A stretch of 64,000 nt of DNA, taken from Photobacterium arenosum. GTDB taxonomy: Bacteria; Pseudomonadota; Gammaproteobacteria; Enterobacterales; Vibrionaceae. A program made the translations under genes and the position numbers. The stretch lies in contig NZ_JACYTP010000001.1 of the NCBI RefSeq assembly GCF_014841115.1, positions 248,001 through 312,000 on the forward strand, written 5' to 3'. The notes below the pieces were generated by a model. That model was not told where the DNA came from. It ran no database searches and saw only the letters and a list, made by a program, of their open reading frames with translations. Below, piece after piece: positions 35,107 to 43,949 of this stretch (the first letter of the stretch is position 1; every line of letters begins with the position of its first letter).

Positions 35107-37286
35107 CCGCACGACTCACCGCAGGTCTTCGCGTAAAGATAGTTATCATCGCCAGCCTGTTGCTCACCCTGCCCTGGTTCGGGTATCGGTTTGTTCTCGA
35201 AATGGAAAAACTGCTCCGTCAGGGGCAAGAGCAAACTCTGATTGGCACAGCCAGAGCCATTGCCACCGCGCTGAACGAACGGCCTGCGCTGTTCAGCCAG
35301 CAAGCCAGTTTTCTGCCTCGTGTTCAGCATGGCCGCGATTTATACGTCTATGATTTGCCCGGTTCAATTACCATTGACGGAAGCCTGGCAGACTGGCCAG
35401 AGGATCTTGATGCCAAGATGCATTACTACGGACGTCAGTATGTCCGATTCAGCCAGCGCCCTTACCAGCAGGGGCAAACCGATTTCTATCTGATTGCCGG
35501 GCGACACAGCCAGCAATTTTATGCCGCCATGAAAGTGAAGGACAGGCACACCGTTTTGCGCCGTGCCAACAGTCATCAGGTCGACAGGAACGATCATCTG
35601 ATATTGGCACTGACAACCCCACAGGGTGAGTTCGAACGTTATCTGATTGCACTTGAACAAGATGGCCAGACTTCTGCCTGGATGATCACCGATGAGCTTG
35701 ACGAACCAAACCTGATCTCTGCCACGAACCTGATTACAGCGCAGTGGCAACCAAGGCAGGATGGCTACTCACTGGAAATCAGCATGCCCTTGTCACAGCT
35801 CGGCCAACGGCTGTCGGTGTCTGTTTATGATGTTAACCACGATACCCACCGTGATGTTGAGACCATCATAGGCACAGCCAACAGCAAAACGGCGGCAAAT
35901 TTGGGTACAGTGCTGCTGCCCTCACCGGAAATTGAGCGCATAGTCAAAGGCATGGGGCACAGCAGTTCGCGTATCTGGGTATTGGACAGACATCAGCGTG
36001 TGTTAGCGCAATCTGGCGACATTCAGCATTCAGACGGGGTGTGGGCAACATCTGTTCGTTATGATGAAGAGGAATATGGTTTAGGCTCCTGGCTGGATCA
36101 ACACCTACTGCGCCCGCTTTATTACACCTTTCTCTTATCAGAGCCCGCCCCGTTCGACGACAAGCCCGCCGATCCCGCACTGATCACAGGCGTCAATGTT
36201 GATCAAGCCTTGCAGGGACGCGGTTACGCCCACTGGCGGCCATCAAGTGACGGCAAAGCAATGATTCTGTCCGCCGCCTACCCCATCTGGCTGGATGACA
36301 AAGTGATGGGAGCCGTGGTCGCCGAAGAGTCAACCCAGGGAGTTCAGACCCTGAAAAACCGGGCTCTGGAACAACTCTTCAACGTGTTACTGGCGATCAT
36401 CATCATCGCTGCCATTATTCTTTTCCTGTTTGCCTCAAGCCTCTCAGGCCGTATCCGGCGGTTACGCGATCAGGCAGAGCAATCGATAGATGCTCAGGGC
36501 CGGATTCGCGAAGCAATCACTGCGTCATCGTCAAAAGATGAAGTTGGTGATTTATCCCGCAGCCTGGCAAGCATGGTTAACCGGCTCGGACAATACAATC
36601 ATTACCTGGAAAACCTGTCTTCGCGGCTGTCACACGAGCTGCGCACACCCGTTGCCGTCGTCCGCTCTTCACTGGATAACCTTTCTATGTCCAGCCTCAA
36701 TCATAATGAACAGCGCTATATCGAACGGGCGCAGGAAGGTATCAGAAGACTGAGCACGATTTTATCGAGCATGACAGAAGCAACCCGTATCGAACAGAGC
36801 CTGCAGGGTGCAGACATGGAAGAGTTTACGCTAAATGACTTGATCAGCGGCTGTATGCAAGGTTATCAGTTCGCCTTTGCTGAGCAAGACTTCCAGGTGC
36901 AGGTGCCGGACACCCCGGTCCGTATCACAGGTGCCCCCGACTTTCTGGCTCAGCTGCTGGATAAACTGATAGCTAACGCTGTTGAATTCAGCCAACCGAA
37001 CAGCCAGATTGACGTCACGCTGTCACAAACTGACAAGCACGCCACACTGACTGTCAGCAACCAGGGGCCGCTATTACCGGATGATATGGCCGACCAACTG
37101 TTACATTCAATGGTCTCGGTACGCAGTCAGGCACATCAGGACAAACCACATCTCGGTCTGGGTCTGTATATTGCACGGTTGATCGTGGATTATCACGCAG
37201 GGCAAATCGCAATCAAAAACCGCCATGATTGTTTGGGTGTCACTGTCGCCGTTACTCTGCCATTGAATGCGGCAACGAATACCTGA
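35094..37286 (+). CDS. pdsS: Sensor histidine kinase PdsS with CBM9-like periplasmic domain
   Basis: This 730-residue kinase has a first membrane helix (residues ~15-33) and a very large periplasmic part to ~415. It has a second helix (NVLLAIIIIAAIILFLFA, ~425-445), HAMP, HisKA (H514 in LSHELRTPVAVV) and HATPase_c (NAVEFSQ, HLGLGLYIARLIV). The periplasmic part contains a CBM9-like beta-sandwich (residues ~90-265: ITIDGSLADWPEDL to GYSLEISMPLSQLG), then a second sensor region to ~400. This is the PdsS architecture. CBM9 domains bind glycans, so a cell-envelope glycan signal is plausible. It overlaps pdsR. Confidence 0.85.
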   Translation: MGSLTARLTAGLRVKIVIIASLLLTLPWFGYRFVLEMEKLLRQGQEQTLIGTARAIATALNERPALFSQQASFLPRVQHGRDLYVYDLPGSITIDGSLADWPEDLDAKMHYYGRQYVRFSQRPYQQGQTDFYLIAGRHSQQFYAAMKVKDRHTVLRRANSHQVDRNDHLILALTTPQGEFERYLIALEQDGQTSAWMITDELDEPNLISATNLITAQWQPRQDGYSLEISMPLSQLGQRLSVSVYDVNHDTHRDVETIIGTANSKTAANLGTVLLPSPEIERIVKGMGHSSSRIWVLDRHQRVLAQSGDIQHSDGVWATSVRYDEEEYGLGSWLDQHLLRPLYYTFLLSEPAPFDDKPADPALITGVNVDQALQGRGYAHWRPSSDGKAMILSAAYPIWLDDKVMGAVVAEESTQGVQTLKNRALEQLFNVLLAIIIIAAIILFLFASSLSGRIRRLRDQAEQSIDAQGRIREAITASSSKDEVGDLSRSLASMVNRLGQYNHYLENLSSRLSHELRTPVAVVRSSLDNLSMSSLNHNEQRYIERAQEGIRRLSTILSSMTEATRIEQSLQGADMEEFTLNDLISGCMQGYQFAFAEQDFQVQVPDTPVRITGAPDFLAQLLDKLIANAVEFSQPNSQIDVTLSQTDKHATLTVSNQGPLLPDDMADQLLHSMVSVRSQAHQDKPHLGLGLYIARLIVDYHAGQIAIKNRHDCLGVTVAVTLPLNAATNT

Positions 37287-37297
37287 GTTTATTCCGG

Positions 37298-37594
37298 CTA
37301 CTCGGTATCAGTCTCAGGTACAGATGATTGTGGTTCTGAAGAATCTGAAGAGGGAGCAGTGCCCGGCACTTGTGTCTCAGCTTGCGCTGTGACCTCTTCA
37401 TCTTTGGCATACATAGTCAGATACTGATTTTCGCAGACACTGATGGTTATCCTGTCGGAGCCATATGTTTCGGTGCACCGCTCCATATATTCGTCATAAG
37501 ACATCAGTAAACTCTCCGACTGAACATTCGCGACGAATACTCCAGAAACCACCAGCGCCGATAACATCACACTGTTCCATTTCATCTTGCTCAC
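37298..37594 (-). CDS. Small secreted acidic protein of unknown function
   Basis: The 98-residue protein has a signal peptide (cleaved near VQS-ES). A mature core with two cysteines (ERCTETYG and ISVCENQY, probably a disulphide) is followed by a Ser/Pro/Glu-rich tail without structure. It is convergent with pdsS, 11 bases away. I do not recognise it. Confidence 0.6.
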   Translation of the reverse strand: MSKMKWNSVMLSALVVSGVFVANVQSESLLMSYDEYMERCTETYGSDRITISVCENQYLTMYAKDEEVTAQAETQVPGTAPSSDSSEPQSSVPETDTE

Positions 37595-37819
37595 CTTTGT
37601 TCAAATATGAACCGCACAGGCCCATACTTTAGAGTTAAGCAAATTAGCAGCAAATAATGATCGAATCTTGAGACAATTTACCAATTGCTGGCAGTGACAG
37701 ACTTCAGGCAGGCTCATCAGCCGTTACATTTTCCGCTTGAACTCAACAAAGTGCTCATACCGTTTTGACACTAAGTCGGTATAATGCCTTCACTTTCATA
37801 ACAACTATACCTGAATCAA

Positions 37820-38731
37820 ATGAGTAACGTTTTTACATTTCTTAAGGGATTAGCGATGGGCGCAGCAGACGTCGTTCCCGGCGTTTCCGGCGGTACAATC
37901 GCTTTTATAACCGGTATTTACGATACACTGCTGGAAAGCATCAGACGCATCAACCCCAGCCTGATCCCGCTGTGGCGCAAACAGGGAATCCGCGCAGTTC
38001 TCACCCACATTAACGCGGGTTTTCTGATTGTGCTTCTCACTGGTATTCTCACCAGTATTCTCACCCTGGCTCGTGTAATCACCTGGATGCTGCATACGTA
38101 TCCGATCCCGCTGTGGTCCTTTTTCTTTGGCCTGATCCTGATTTCTGCTGTTCATATGTTTAAACAAGTTCAGCACTGGAGAGCGACTCGGATTCTGTGC
38201 ATTATTGCCGGTACAGCATTTGCGTACGGTATTACGGTTGTTCACCCTATTGATATGGCACCGACCAGTATCAACATAGTATTAGCAGGATCCATTGCTA
38301 TTTGCGCGATGATTCTGCCGGGCATCTCTGGCAGCTTTATTTTGCTGCTGCTGGGTATGTACGGCCCTATCCTCGCGGCGGCTAAATCGCTGCAGCTGGG
38401 TACTCTGGGACTGTTTGCGACGGGTTGTGTGATCGGCCTGCTGTGCTTTTCTCATGTTCTGTCTTGGCTACTTCGTCATTACCGCGATTTAACGCTGACC
38501 TTCCTGACAGGCCTGATGCTCGGCACACTGAACAAAGTCTGGCCCTGGAAAGAAACCATCAGCTGGCGCACCAATTCCAGCGGTGAACAAGTCCCCCTGC
38601 TGGAGCACAACCTGTCACCCTTTAGCTTTGAGCAGGTTACCGGCCAGCCAGCGCTCCTTAGCTATGCAGTGATTGCCATGCTACTCGGGATAGTGCTGGT
38701 GTGGGGACTGGAGAAATTTGCAGCAGACTAG
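37820..38731 (+). CDS. DUF368 membrane protein, likely undecaprenyl-phosphate translocase
   Basis: The 303-residue polytopic protein begins with the DUF368 signature FLKGLAMGAADVVPGVSGGTIAFITGIYD (37835-37921). A second repeat, MILPGISGSFILLLLGMYG, lies in the middle. Work on this family in Vibrio cholerae (VCA0040) and Staphylococcus (PopT) links it to recycling of the lipid carrier C55-P across the inner membrane. It acts before cell-wall and polysaccharide assembly. It is monocistronic with its own terminator. Confidence 0.9.
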   Translation: MSNVFTFLKGLAMGAADVVPGVSGGTIAFITGIYDTLLESIRRINPSLIPLWRKQGIRAVLTHINAGFLIVLLTGILTSILTLARVITWMLHTYPIPLWSFFFGLILISAVHMFKQVQHWRATRILCIIAGTAFAYGITVVHPIDMAPTSINIVLAGSIAICAMILPGISGSFILLLLGMYGPILAAAKSLQLGTLGLFATGCVIGLLCFSHVLSWLLRHYRDLTLTFLTGLMLGTLNKVWPWKETISWRTNSSGEQVPLLEHNLSPFSFEQVTGQPALLSYAVIAMLLGIVLVWGLEKFAAD

Positions 38732-38748
38732 CCGCTGAGTGAATGCTG

Positions 38749-38775
38749 AGGCTGCCATCTGGCAGCCTTTCTTTA
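38749..38775 (+). terminator. Terminator after the DUF368 gene
   Basis: AGGCTGCC (38749-38756) and GGCAGCCT (38761-38768) flank an ATCT loop, and TTCTTT follows. Confidence 0.8.
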
Positions 38776-38852
38776 TCGCAACTGCGACCGCCACAAAAAG
38801 CGTGATACCATAGCGCAGTTAACTGATAACAAAATATTTACGCGAGAAACCG

Positions 38853-39314
38853 ATGTCCCATAAGCTTTTCTCAATGCATTGGTCAATGCCAGTAAAGCTC
38901 ATTCTGGCATTCTGCCTGGGCTTTGCCGCCATTGAGTGGCTGCCGGCATTCATCCGCTCAGAACCCATCTATGACAGCGCACAGGCCTGTGAGTTGAGTC
39001 AGGCAAGCTGCCTTCAGAACAATGTCAGCATCATGCTGAGCGACAATATTGTCCACCCGCTGCAACCTACCACAATGACCATTCGCTGGCCTGAGCTGCC
39101 GAAAGAGACAGCAACCCTCCTTCTTACCCTGGAAGGTCATGAAATGATGATGGGACAATATCAGCTACAATTAACCCGGCAACCGGATGACAGCTTTTCT
39201 GGTGAACTCATGCTGCCTTTCTGTACACAGGACGCTATGACCTGGCAAGGCAAGATCACCTCAGATTCCGGCTCCCTTACACCTCTCTACGTTTCCTTAA
39301 GGATGACACAGTGA
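38853..39314 (+). CDS. Membrane-anchored periplasmic protein of unknown function, partner of the SCO gene
   Basis: The 153-residue protein has one N-terminal anchor (PVKLILAFCLGFAAIEWL) and a periplasmic beta-rich domain. Three cysteines occur (ACELSQASC and PFCTQD). A methionine-rich stretch (GHEMMMGQYQL, with PTTMTIRW) resembles copper-handling or FixH-like periplasmic domains. It overlaps the SCO gene by four bases (GTGA). A role in copper delivery to cytochrome oxidase is therefore plausible, but not shown. Confidence 0.7.
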   Translation: MSHKLFSMHWSMPVKLILAFCLGFAAIEWLPAFIRSEPIYDSAQACELSQASCLQNNVSIMLSDNIVHPLQPTTMTIRWPELPKETATLLLTLEGHEMMMGQYQLQLTRQPDDSFSGELMLPFCTQDAMTWQGKITSDSGSLTPLYVSLRMTQ

Positions 39315-39904
39315 AATTTCAATGGATAATTCTGGCCGTAGCCTTGATTGCTGGCCTGGCCACCCGTTACCTCGTAGACAGCCATGACGACAGCGTCGCA
39401 GAAGCTCAGCAGTCAAGCGGCCAGCTCGAGAGTGGCAAAGAGTCTGTCGACTTGTTCAATACCAATGATAACCGCCTGCGCGTTGTCTACTTTGGTTTCA
39501 CGCATTGCCCGGATGTCTGTCCTACATCACTGGCTATTCTGGGGGCCGCTTTGAAAGCCATCTCCCAGGATGAATTAAATAAAGTCTGGCCTGTCTTTAT
39601 TACTTTGGATCCAGAAAGGGATACACCTGAAAAAAGTGCTCAATACGCGCAATATTTCCATAAAGATATTACAGGCATGACGGGGACTATGGAACAAACC
39701 CAATTACTGGCGAAGAAGTATGGCGTCCTCTTTATGAAAACCAAGCAGGAAGATTCAGCATTAGAATATTCCGTCGATCACAGTTCGTACTTTTATCTTT
39801 TAAAACCCGACGGCACCCTGTTAGAAAAGGTGCCTCACACTTTAAATCCCAATATCCTGGTAGACGCTATTGACAGGAATGAACGTCTCCTGATTGAGAA
39901 ATAA
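39311..39904 (+). CDS. SCO1/SenC family copper/thiol protein
   Basis: The 197-residue protein has an N-terminal anchor (IILAVALIAGLATRYLV) and a thioredoxin-like fold. The copper ligands are visible: CPDVC in FTHCPDVCPTSL (CxxxC) and the His in VDHSSYFYLL. SCO proteins mature the CuA centre of cytochrome oxidase or manage thiol redox in the periplasm. The start is a GTG overlapping the preceding stop. No oxidase genes are adjacent. Confidence 0.92.
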   Translation: MKFQWIILAVALIAGLATRYLVDSHDDSVAEAQQSSGQLESGKESVDLFNTNDNRLRVVYFGFTHCPDVCPTSLAILGAALKAISQDELNKVWPVFITLDPERDTPEKSAQYAQYFHKDITGMTGTMEQTQLLAKKYGVLFMKTKQEDSALEYSVDHSSYFYLLKPDGTLLEKVPHTLNPNILVDAIDRNERLLIEK

Positions 39905-40129
39905 TGAAGAAGATTTGACATATCATTCACATAGCGTGCATTGACTCAAACGGCGAAAGGCCGCATTCTTGCTGTCGTTCACGGGCTTTTTCTCGTCTTT
40001 GAGAGAATTTTTTTTGGGAAAAAAGCTTCTTGGATGAGCAATTTGAATAACATATGCCATACTAATTCTGCCGACTGATAAATTTTTACACTCGGTCTGT
40101 AGTGGCAAAACAAAGGAGAAGAAAGAAAA

Positions 40130-40393
40130 ATGAACCGTTCATTATCTATCCTTACTGGTATCATTCTGAGTGCAACTTTGATTGGCTGTTCCAGCTCAGA
40201 TGAAGTAGATCAGATGCAACAACTAACCAATAAAGTAGACATGCTTTCTGACCAAGTGGGTGCACTGCAAAGTCAGCAAGATCAGATGGCCGGCGCCGTT
40301 AACGACGCTCGTGCTTCTGCAGATGCTGCTTACCAGGAAGCAATGCGTGCTAACCAGCGTATTGACAACATGGCTAGTTCGTATCGTAAGTAA
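40130..40393 (+). CDS. lpp: Braun-type major outer membrane lipoprotein (Lpp)
   Basis: The 87-residue lipoprotein has a lipobox (TLIGC, C20) and a heptad-repeat helix (QQLTNKVDMLSDQVGALQSQ onward). It ends in SSYRK, with the terminal Lys that L,D-transpeptidases join to meso-diaminopimelate of peptidoglycan. AAAGGAG precedes the start. A strong terminator fits an abundant transcript. It faces an L,D-transpeptidase gene, probably its enzyme. Confidence 0.92.
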   Translation: MNRSLSILTGIILSATLIGCSSSDEVDQMQQLTNKVDMLSDQVGALQSQQDQMAGAVNDARASADAAYQEAMRANQRIDNMASSYRK

Positions 40394-40402
40394 TACAAAC
40401 GA

Positions 40403-40439
40403 CAAAAAGAGTGGAGCTATTAGCTCCACTCTTTTTTTA
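40403..40439 (+). terminator. Strong terminator of lpp
   Basis: AGAGTGGAGCT (40408-40418) and AGCTCCACTCT (40422-40432) form an 11-bp stem, followed by a seven-T run. Confidence 0.92.
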
Positions 40440-40522
40440 TGTCTGAATTTTGGTTTCAGTAAAACAGGTACAGTATCGAGATATATCACACAAGCTGCCC
40501 GGCAGCCCGTGTGACCATGTTA

Positions 40523-41431
40523 TTAATCAATCGCGATAGGTACGCCTTCTTGCGATTGTAAAGCCTGAGACAGACGCGAAATAGCTTGTTTATCACTTTC
40601 GACAGCATTAACAAGCGCACGACTTGGTTTCACAACTTTAGCCTGACCCGCCTCAGATTCCGATTTCGACAATGGCTGATGTACCTCAACATACAAGCTA
40701 CCATCCGGTTCACGGGTTTCTTTCAATGGTTGATTGATTACCCGCACTTTGGTGCCTTTAGGAATCTGCGGGAACAGCCACTCAATATCCCACGGGTTCA
40801 TACGAATACAACCTGAGCTGACACGCATACCAATACCAAAGTCTTTATTGGTACCGTGTATCAGATATTCACCGCGGCTGTGAGCAAGTCGCATAGCGTA
40901 CTCACCTAATGGGTTATCCGGGCCAGCCGGAATAACTGCCGGCAGTTCGATACCGCGCTCTTCACGGTATTCTTTACGAATATTCGCCGTAGGTGTCCAG
41001 GTCGGGCCGACAATTTTCTGACTGATCGACGTTGTCATCACAGGTGTTTCCCGGCCGATACGGCCGATACCGATTGGGAACACATAGACAGAATCTTTAC
41101 CCGGCGGGAAATAGTATAAACGTAATTCAGCAAGGTTGATCACTATGCCTTCATGTGCAACATCAGGCAATATCAGCCTGGTCGGTATGGTCAGCATTGT
41201 ACCGGGTTCAGGCAGAAAAGGGTCAACCCCCTTGTTCGCTTCCATCACGGCTAAAAAACCCACGTCAAAGTGGTTAGCGATATCAGCGATACTCTCTTTT
41301 TCATTCTCGGGAACCTGGTAATACTCCACAGCTCCGACGAGCTTACTGCCGTCAGAAGGGAGTTGGTATTCAATAGCATTCGCACCCATTGAAGCCAGGC
41401 CAATCAGAGTACAAAGTAATGAGCGATACAC
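40523..41431 (-). CDS. L,D-transpeptidase (ErfK/YbiS/YcfS type)
   Basis: The enzyme likely attaches Lpp to peptidoglycan. I choose the GTG start at 41431: GGAGG lies six bases upstream, and the protein then begins with a clean signal peptide (VYRSLLCTLIGLASMGANA). The in-frame ATG at 41464 and TTG at 41509 lack ribosome sites. After the signal, a LysM-like region (SIADIANHFDVGFLAVMEAN) precedes the YkuD catalytic domain. The active site reads YLIHGTNKDFGIG and SSGCIRMNPWDIEWL (catalytic Cys and His). Length is 302 residues, close to E. coli YbiS. It is convergent with lpp. Confidence 0.92.
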   Translation of the reverse strand: MYRSLLCTLIGLASMGANAIEYQLPSDGSKLVGAVEYYQVPENEKESIADIANHFDVGFLAVMEANKGVDPFLPEPGTMLTIPTRLILPDVAHEGIVINLAELRLYYFPPGKDSVYVFPIGIGRIGRETPVMTTSISQKIVGPTWTPTANIRKEYREERGIELPAVIPAGPDNPLGEYAMRLAHSRGEYLIHGTNKDFGIGMRVSSGCIRMNPWDIEWLFPQIPKGTKVRVINQPLKETREPDGSLYVEVHQPLSKSESEAGQAKVVKPSRALVNAVESDKQAISRLSQALQSQEGVPIAID

Positions 41432-41712
41432 GAAAGCCTCCAGATCGATGAAGTCTGTTGACATAAGCAACTGAGAGTCAGTTGATATTCCACCCAAAAA
41501 ATTTGGCAACAGAACCTTAATTATTATGGCAAAGTTTGATCTTTACTCAGTAAGTGACTGTGATTTTCTTATATATGACACAAAATGTAGCTTTGATCAC
41601 TTTCTGAGTTTGACTGTCAGTGTACCCAGCTCCTGCAACTACCAGGTCAGGTTCACGTCAATAAAGTGGCGGTGGGTTGTAAGCAATGGGACTCATGTAG
41701 AATTATGCATAC

Positions 41713-41739
41713 AAAAAAAGCGGGCATTGCCCGCTTTTC
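41713..41739. terminator. Terminator of the desaturase gene
   Basis: AAAAGCGGGC (41716-41725) pairs with GCCCGCTTTT (41729-41738). On the minus strand a run of seven T follows. It lies 19 bases past the desaturase stop. Confidence 0.88.
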
Positions 41740-41757
41740 TGCTCACTCAATCCAGGC

Positions 41758-42882
41758 TCAGGCATATTGCGCTGTTAGTAATTTCCAGTCACGGCGCTGT
41801 TGTTCCAGCCGGGCCTTTATTTCCTGATATTGCTTCACAATATCCAGATTGTCGTACTGTTCGCGAAGCGCCTGCCTTTTCACCTCAAGCAATTGTTTTC
41901 GGGTTGCATAGTACTCTGAAATTTTCTGTATCAGCACGTCATACTCGGCTTCCACTTTTTGCAGCACAACCCTGCTATCCGGCCCGGTGCTCAGGCGGGA
42001 CTGAATGCGTTTAAGCACCATAGTCGCCTTCGCCTTTTCAATTTTATCTTCCGGGCAAGTACGCAGGTTGCTGGCAAGACCTAACCAGGACAGACTTCTT
42101 ATAAGCCACTTAGTCGGGTCAAACTGCCACCAGCGAATCCCGTTCCGGTAGTCATTTTCAAAGATGTGATGGTAGTTATGATACCCCTCACCAAAGGTCA
42201 GGAAAGCCAGAAAGCCATTGTCCCGCGCCGTATTTTTATCCGTATAAGGTTGCGAACCCCAGATGTGAGCCAGAGAATTGATAAAGAAGGTGGTGTGGTG
42301 ACTGAGCACCAGACGAACAACCCCGACCAGCAGCAACGCTCCCCAGATGTCGCCGTGTAAAAAGCCAAACAGCAGTGGTATGCCTACATTCGTCGCCACA
42401 GCCAGCGGTACGTAATACTTGTGCTGCCACATAACGATCTTATCTTTTTGTAAATCGCGGCAATTTGAGTAATCCGTGTAGCGATGCGCCTGATACTCAC
42501 GAAGCATCCAGCCGATATGGCTGTAGAAAAAACCACGTTTGGCGGAATACGGATCGACATCGTTATTATCCACATGGCGATGGTGAATCCGGTGATCAGA
42601 TGACCAGTGCAGAATGCTGTTTTGCAGCGCGAATGCGCCGCCAACCGCATAGATAAAACGCACAGCGGCATTTGCTTCATACGCCTTATGCGACCAGAGG
42701 CGGTGATAACCCGCCGTAATAGACAGCCCGCAATAACTGAACGCTGCCAGCAGCATCAGCCCTTGCTGCCAGTCAAACCCGATAAAATAAGCATAAAGGG
42801 GTGCACCAATCGCAGCGATGGAAAAGGTAACGGTAAAGATAATCAAATTTAGCCAGATGATTGGCGGCTTAGGATGTGACAT
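41758..42882 (-). CDS. Delta-9 fatty acid desaturase
   Basis: The 374-residue membrane di-iron enzyme introduces a double bond into acyl chains, here probably phospholipid- or CoA-linked. Its three histidine boxes are complete: HRLWSH, HRIHHRH and HNYHH. Four membrane helices surround them. A C-terminal helical extension (residues ~295-374, rich in Glu, Lys and Gln) goes beyond the core and is typical of proteobacterial acyl-CoA desaturases. It is divergent from a cupin gene. With cti it gives two independent ways of tuning membrane lipids. Confidence 0.93.
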   Translation of the reverse strand: MSHPKPPIIWLNLIIFTVTFSIAAIGAPLYAYFIGFDWQQGLMLLAAFSYCGLSITAGYHRLWSHKAYEANAAVRFIYAVGGAFALQNSILHWSSDHRIHHRHVDNNDVDPYSAKRGFFYSHIGWMLREYQAHRYTDYSNCRDLQKDKIVMWQHKYYVPLAVATNVGIPLLFGFLHGDIWGALLLVGVVRLVLSHHTTFFINSLAHIWGSQPYTDKNTARDNGFLAFLTFGEGYHNYHHIFENDYRNGIRWWQFDPTKWLIRSLSWLGLASNLRTCPEDKIEKAKATMVLKRIQSRLSTGPDSRVVLQKVEAEYDVLIQKISEYYATRKQLLEVKRQALREQYDNLDIVKQYQEIKARLEQQRRDWKLLTAQYA

Positions 42883-42982
42883 GTCATTCTCTGTCTTTCG
42901 GCGTACAAGTGTTCGCTAGAATAGCAAGCATCCCGCTCAGGTCAATCGTAAAAGTCTGAGATTTACTGCTTTACATCACAGC

Positions 42983-43011
42983 TTGACATCTTGAATGCAA
43001 AAATATGCATT
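42983..43011 (+). promoter_or_regulatory. -35 like TTGACA and a palindrome between the desaturase and cupin genes
   Basis: TTGACA is at 42983-42988. AATGCA(42994-42999)-N6-TGCATT(43006-43011) is a 6-base dyad that overlaps the place for a -10 (TATGCA). It lies about 110 bases before the desaturase start (minus) and 130 before the cupin start (plus). The regulator is unknown. Confidence 0.4.
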
Positions 43012-43133
43012 TAAAAATACTGCCAGTCGCCGTCAGCCGTCAGGATACGAGATACGCTCAGCAAGCTTTCCGGCTGCAGTGAATTAACTACACTATAGGA
43101 AGCAGCCTAAAGCTTACACATGGAGACGCAACC

Positions 43134-43817
43134 ATGAGGCCCAGCTCCGAGGCTCCCTTTGAGCCGATTAACATGAAGCGTGATAAACGAGTGGTGATCA
43201 ATACCCAGGCACAGCACTGGATGGCATCCCCGGCAGCAGGCGTGTGGCGTATTCCACTGGAACGGGAGGCGAAAGAGTCGGGTGAAGTCACCAGCCTTGT
43301 CCGTTATGAACCCAACACGCACTTTTCAGCCCACTACCATCCAAACGGCGAAGAAATCTTTGTCGTCAGCGGTATCTTTCAGGACGAGTTTGGCCACTAC
43401 CCGGCTGGTACCTATATCCGTAACCCGGCAAAAACCCGCCATGCGCCAGCCAGCGACAGCGGCTGTACCTTGTATGTCAAACTGAACATGTTTCCGGAAG
43501 GCGATAGGGAACCGCTCAGGATTGATACCCACAACGCCAGATGGCAGCCCGGCCATTATCCCGGCCAGTCAGTGCTCCCGCTGCATGGCTTTGGTTCAGA
43601 TCGCACTGTCATCATGCAATGGCACGCGGGGTCAACGCTACCGCCACAAAGTTACGACGGCGGCCTGGAAGTCTATATCCTTGCTGGCAGTTTTTATGAT
43701 GAATGGGGAGAGTATGGTGAAGGCTTCTGGCTGCGAACTCCGCCGGGCAGCTCTCATCAGCCAGCAACCAAAGATGGCTGTCTGCTGCTAGTAAAAACTG
43801 GCCATATCACTCAATAA
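43134..43817 (+). CDS. Double-cupin protein (ChrR-cupin-like)
   Basis: The 227-residue protein contains two tandem cupin folds. The first has HFSAHYHPNGEEIFVVSG (metal ligands H, H, E) and PAKTRHAPAS. The second has STLPPQSYDGGLEVYILAG and PPGSSHQPATKDG, with fewer ligands. This is the layout of the anti-sigma ChrR cupin domain and its relatives. The N-terminal zinc anti-sigma part of ChrR is absent, so a plain small-molecule or stress role is likely. The ribosome site is GGAG. Confidence 0.8.
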   Translation: MRPSSEAPFEPINMKRDKRVVINTQAQHWMASPAAGVWRIPLEREAKESGEVTSLVRYEPNTHFSAHYHPNGEEIFVVSGIFQDEFGHYPAGTYIRNPAKTRHAPASDSGCTLYVKLNMFPEGDREPLRIDTHNARWQPGHYPGQSVLPLHGFGSDRTVIMQWHAGSTLPPQSYDGGLEVYILAGSFYDEWGEYGEGFWLRTPPGSSHQPATKDGCLLLVKTGHITQ

Positions 43818-43949
43818 CAGTCCGGCGGTTCTTGCAAACACCGGCAACCTGGCTTTCTAACTATTAACATCCGTGCGGATGAAATTTTTCAGATTGATTC
43901 AGGTCTCTTGTAACACGTCAGTATATTTATACCGCTCAAAGGGATGCAC

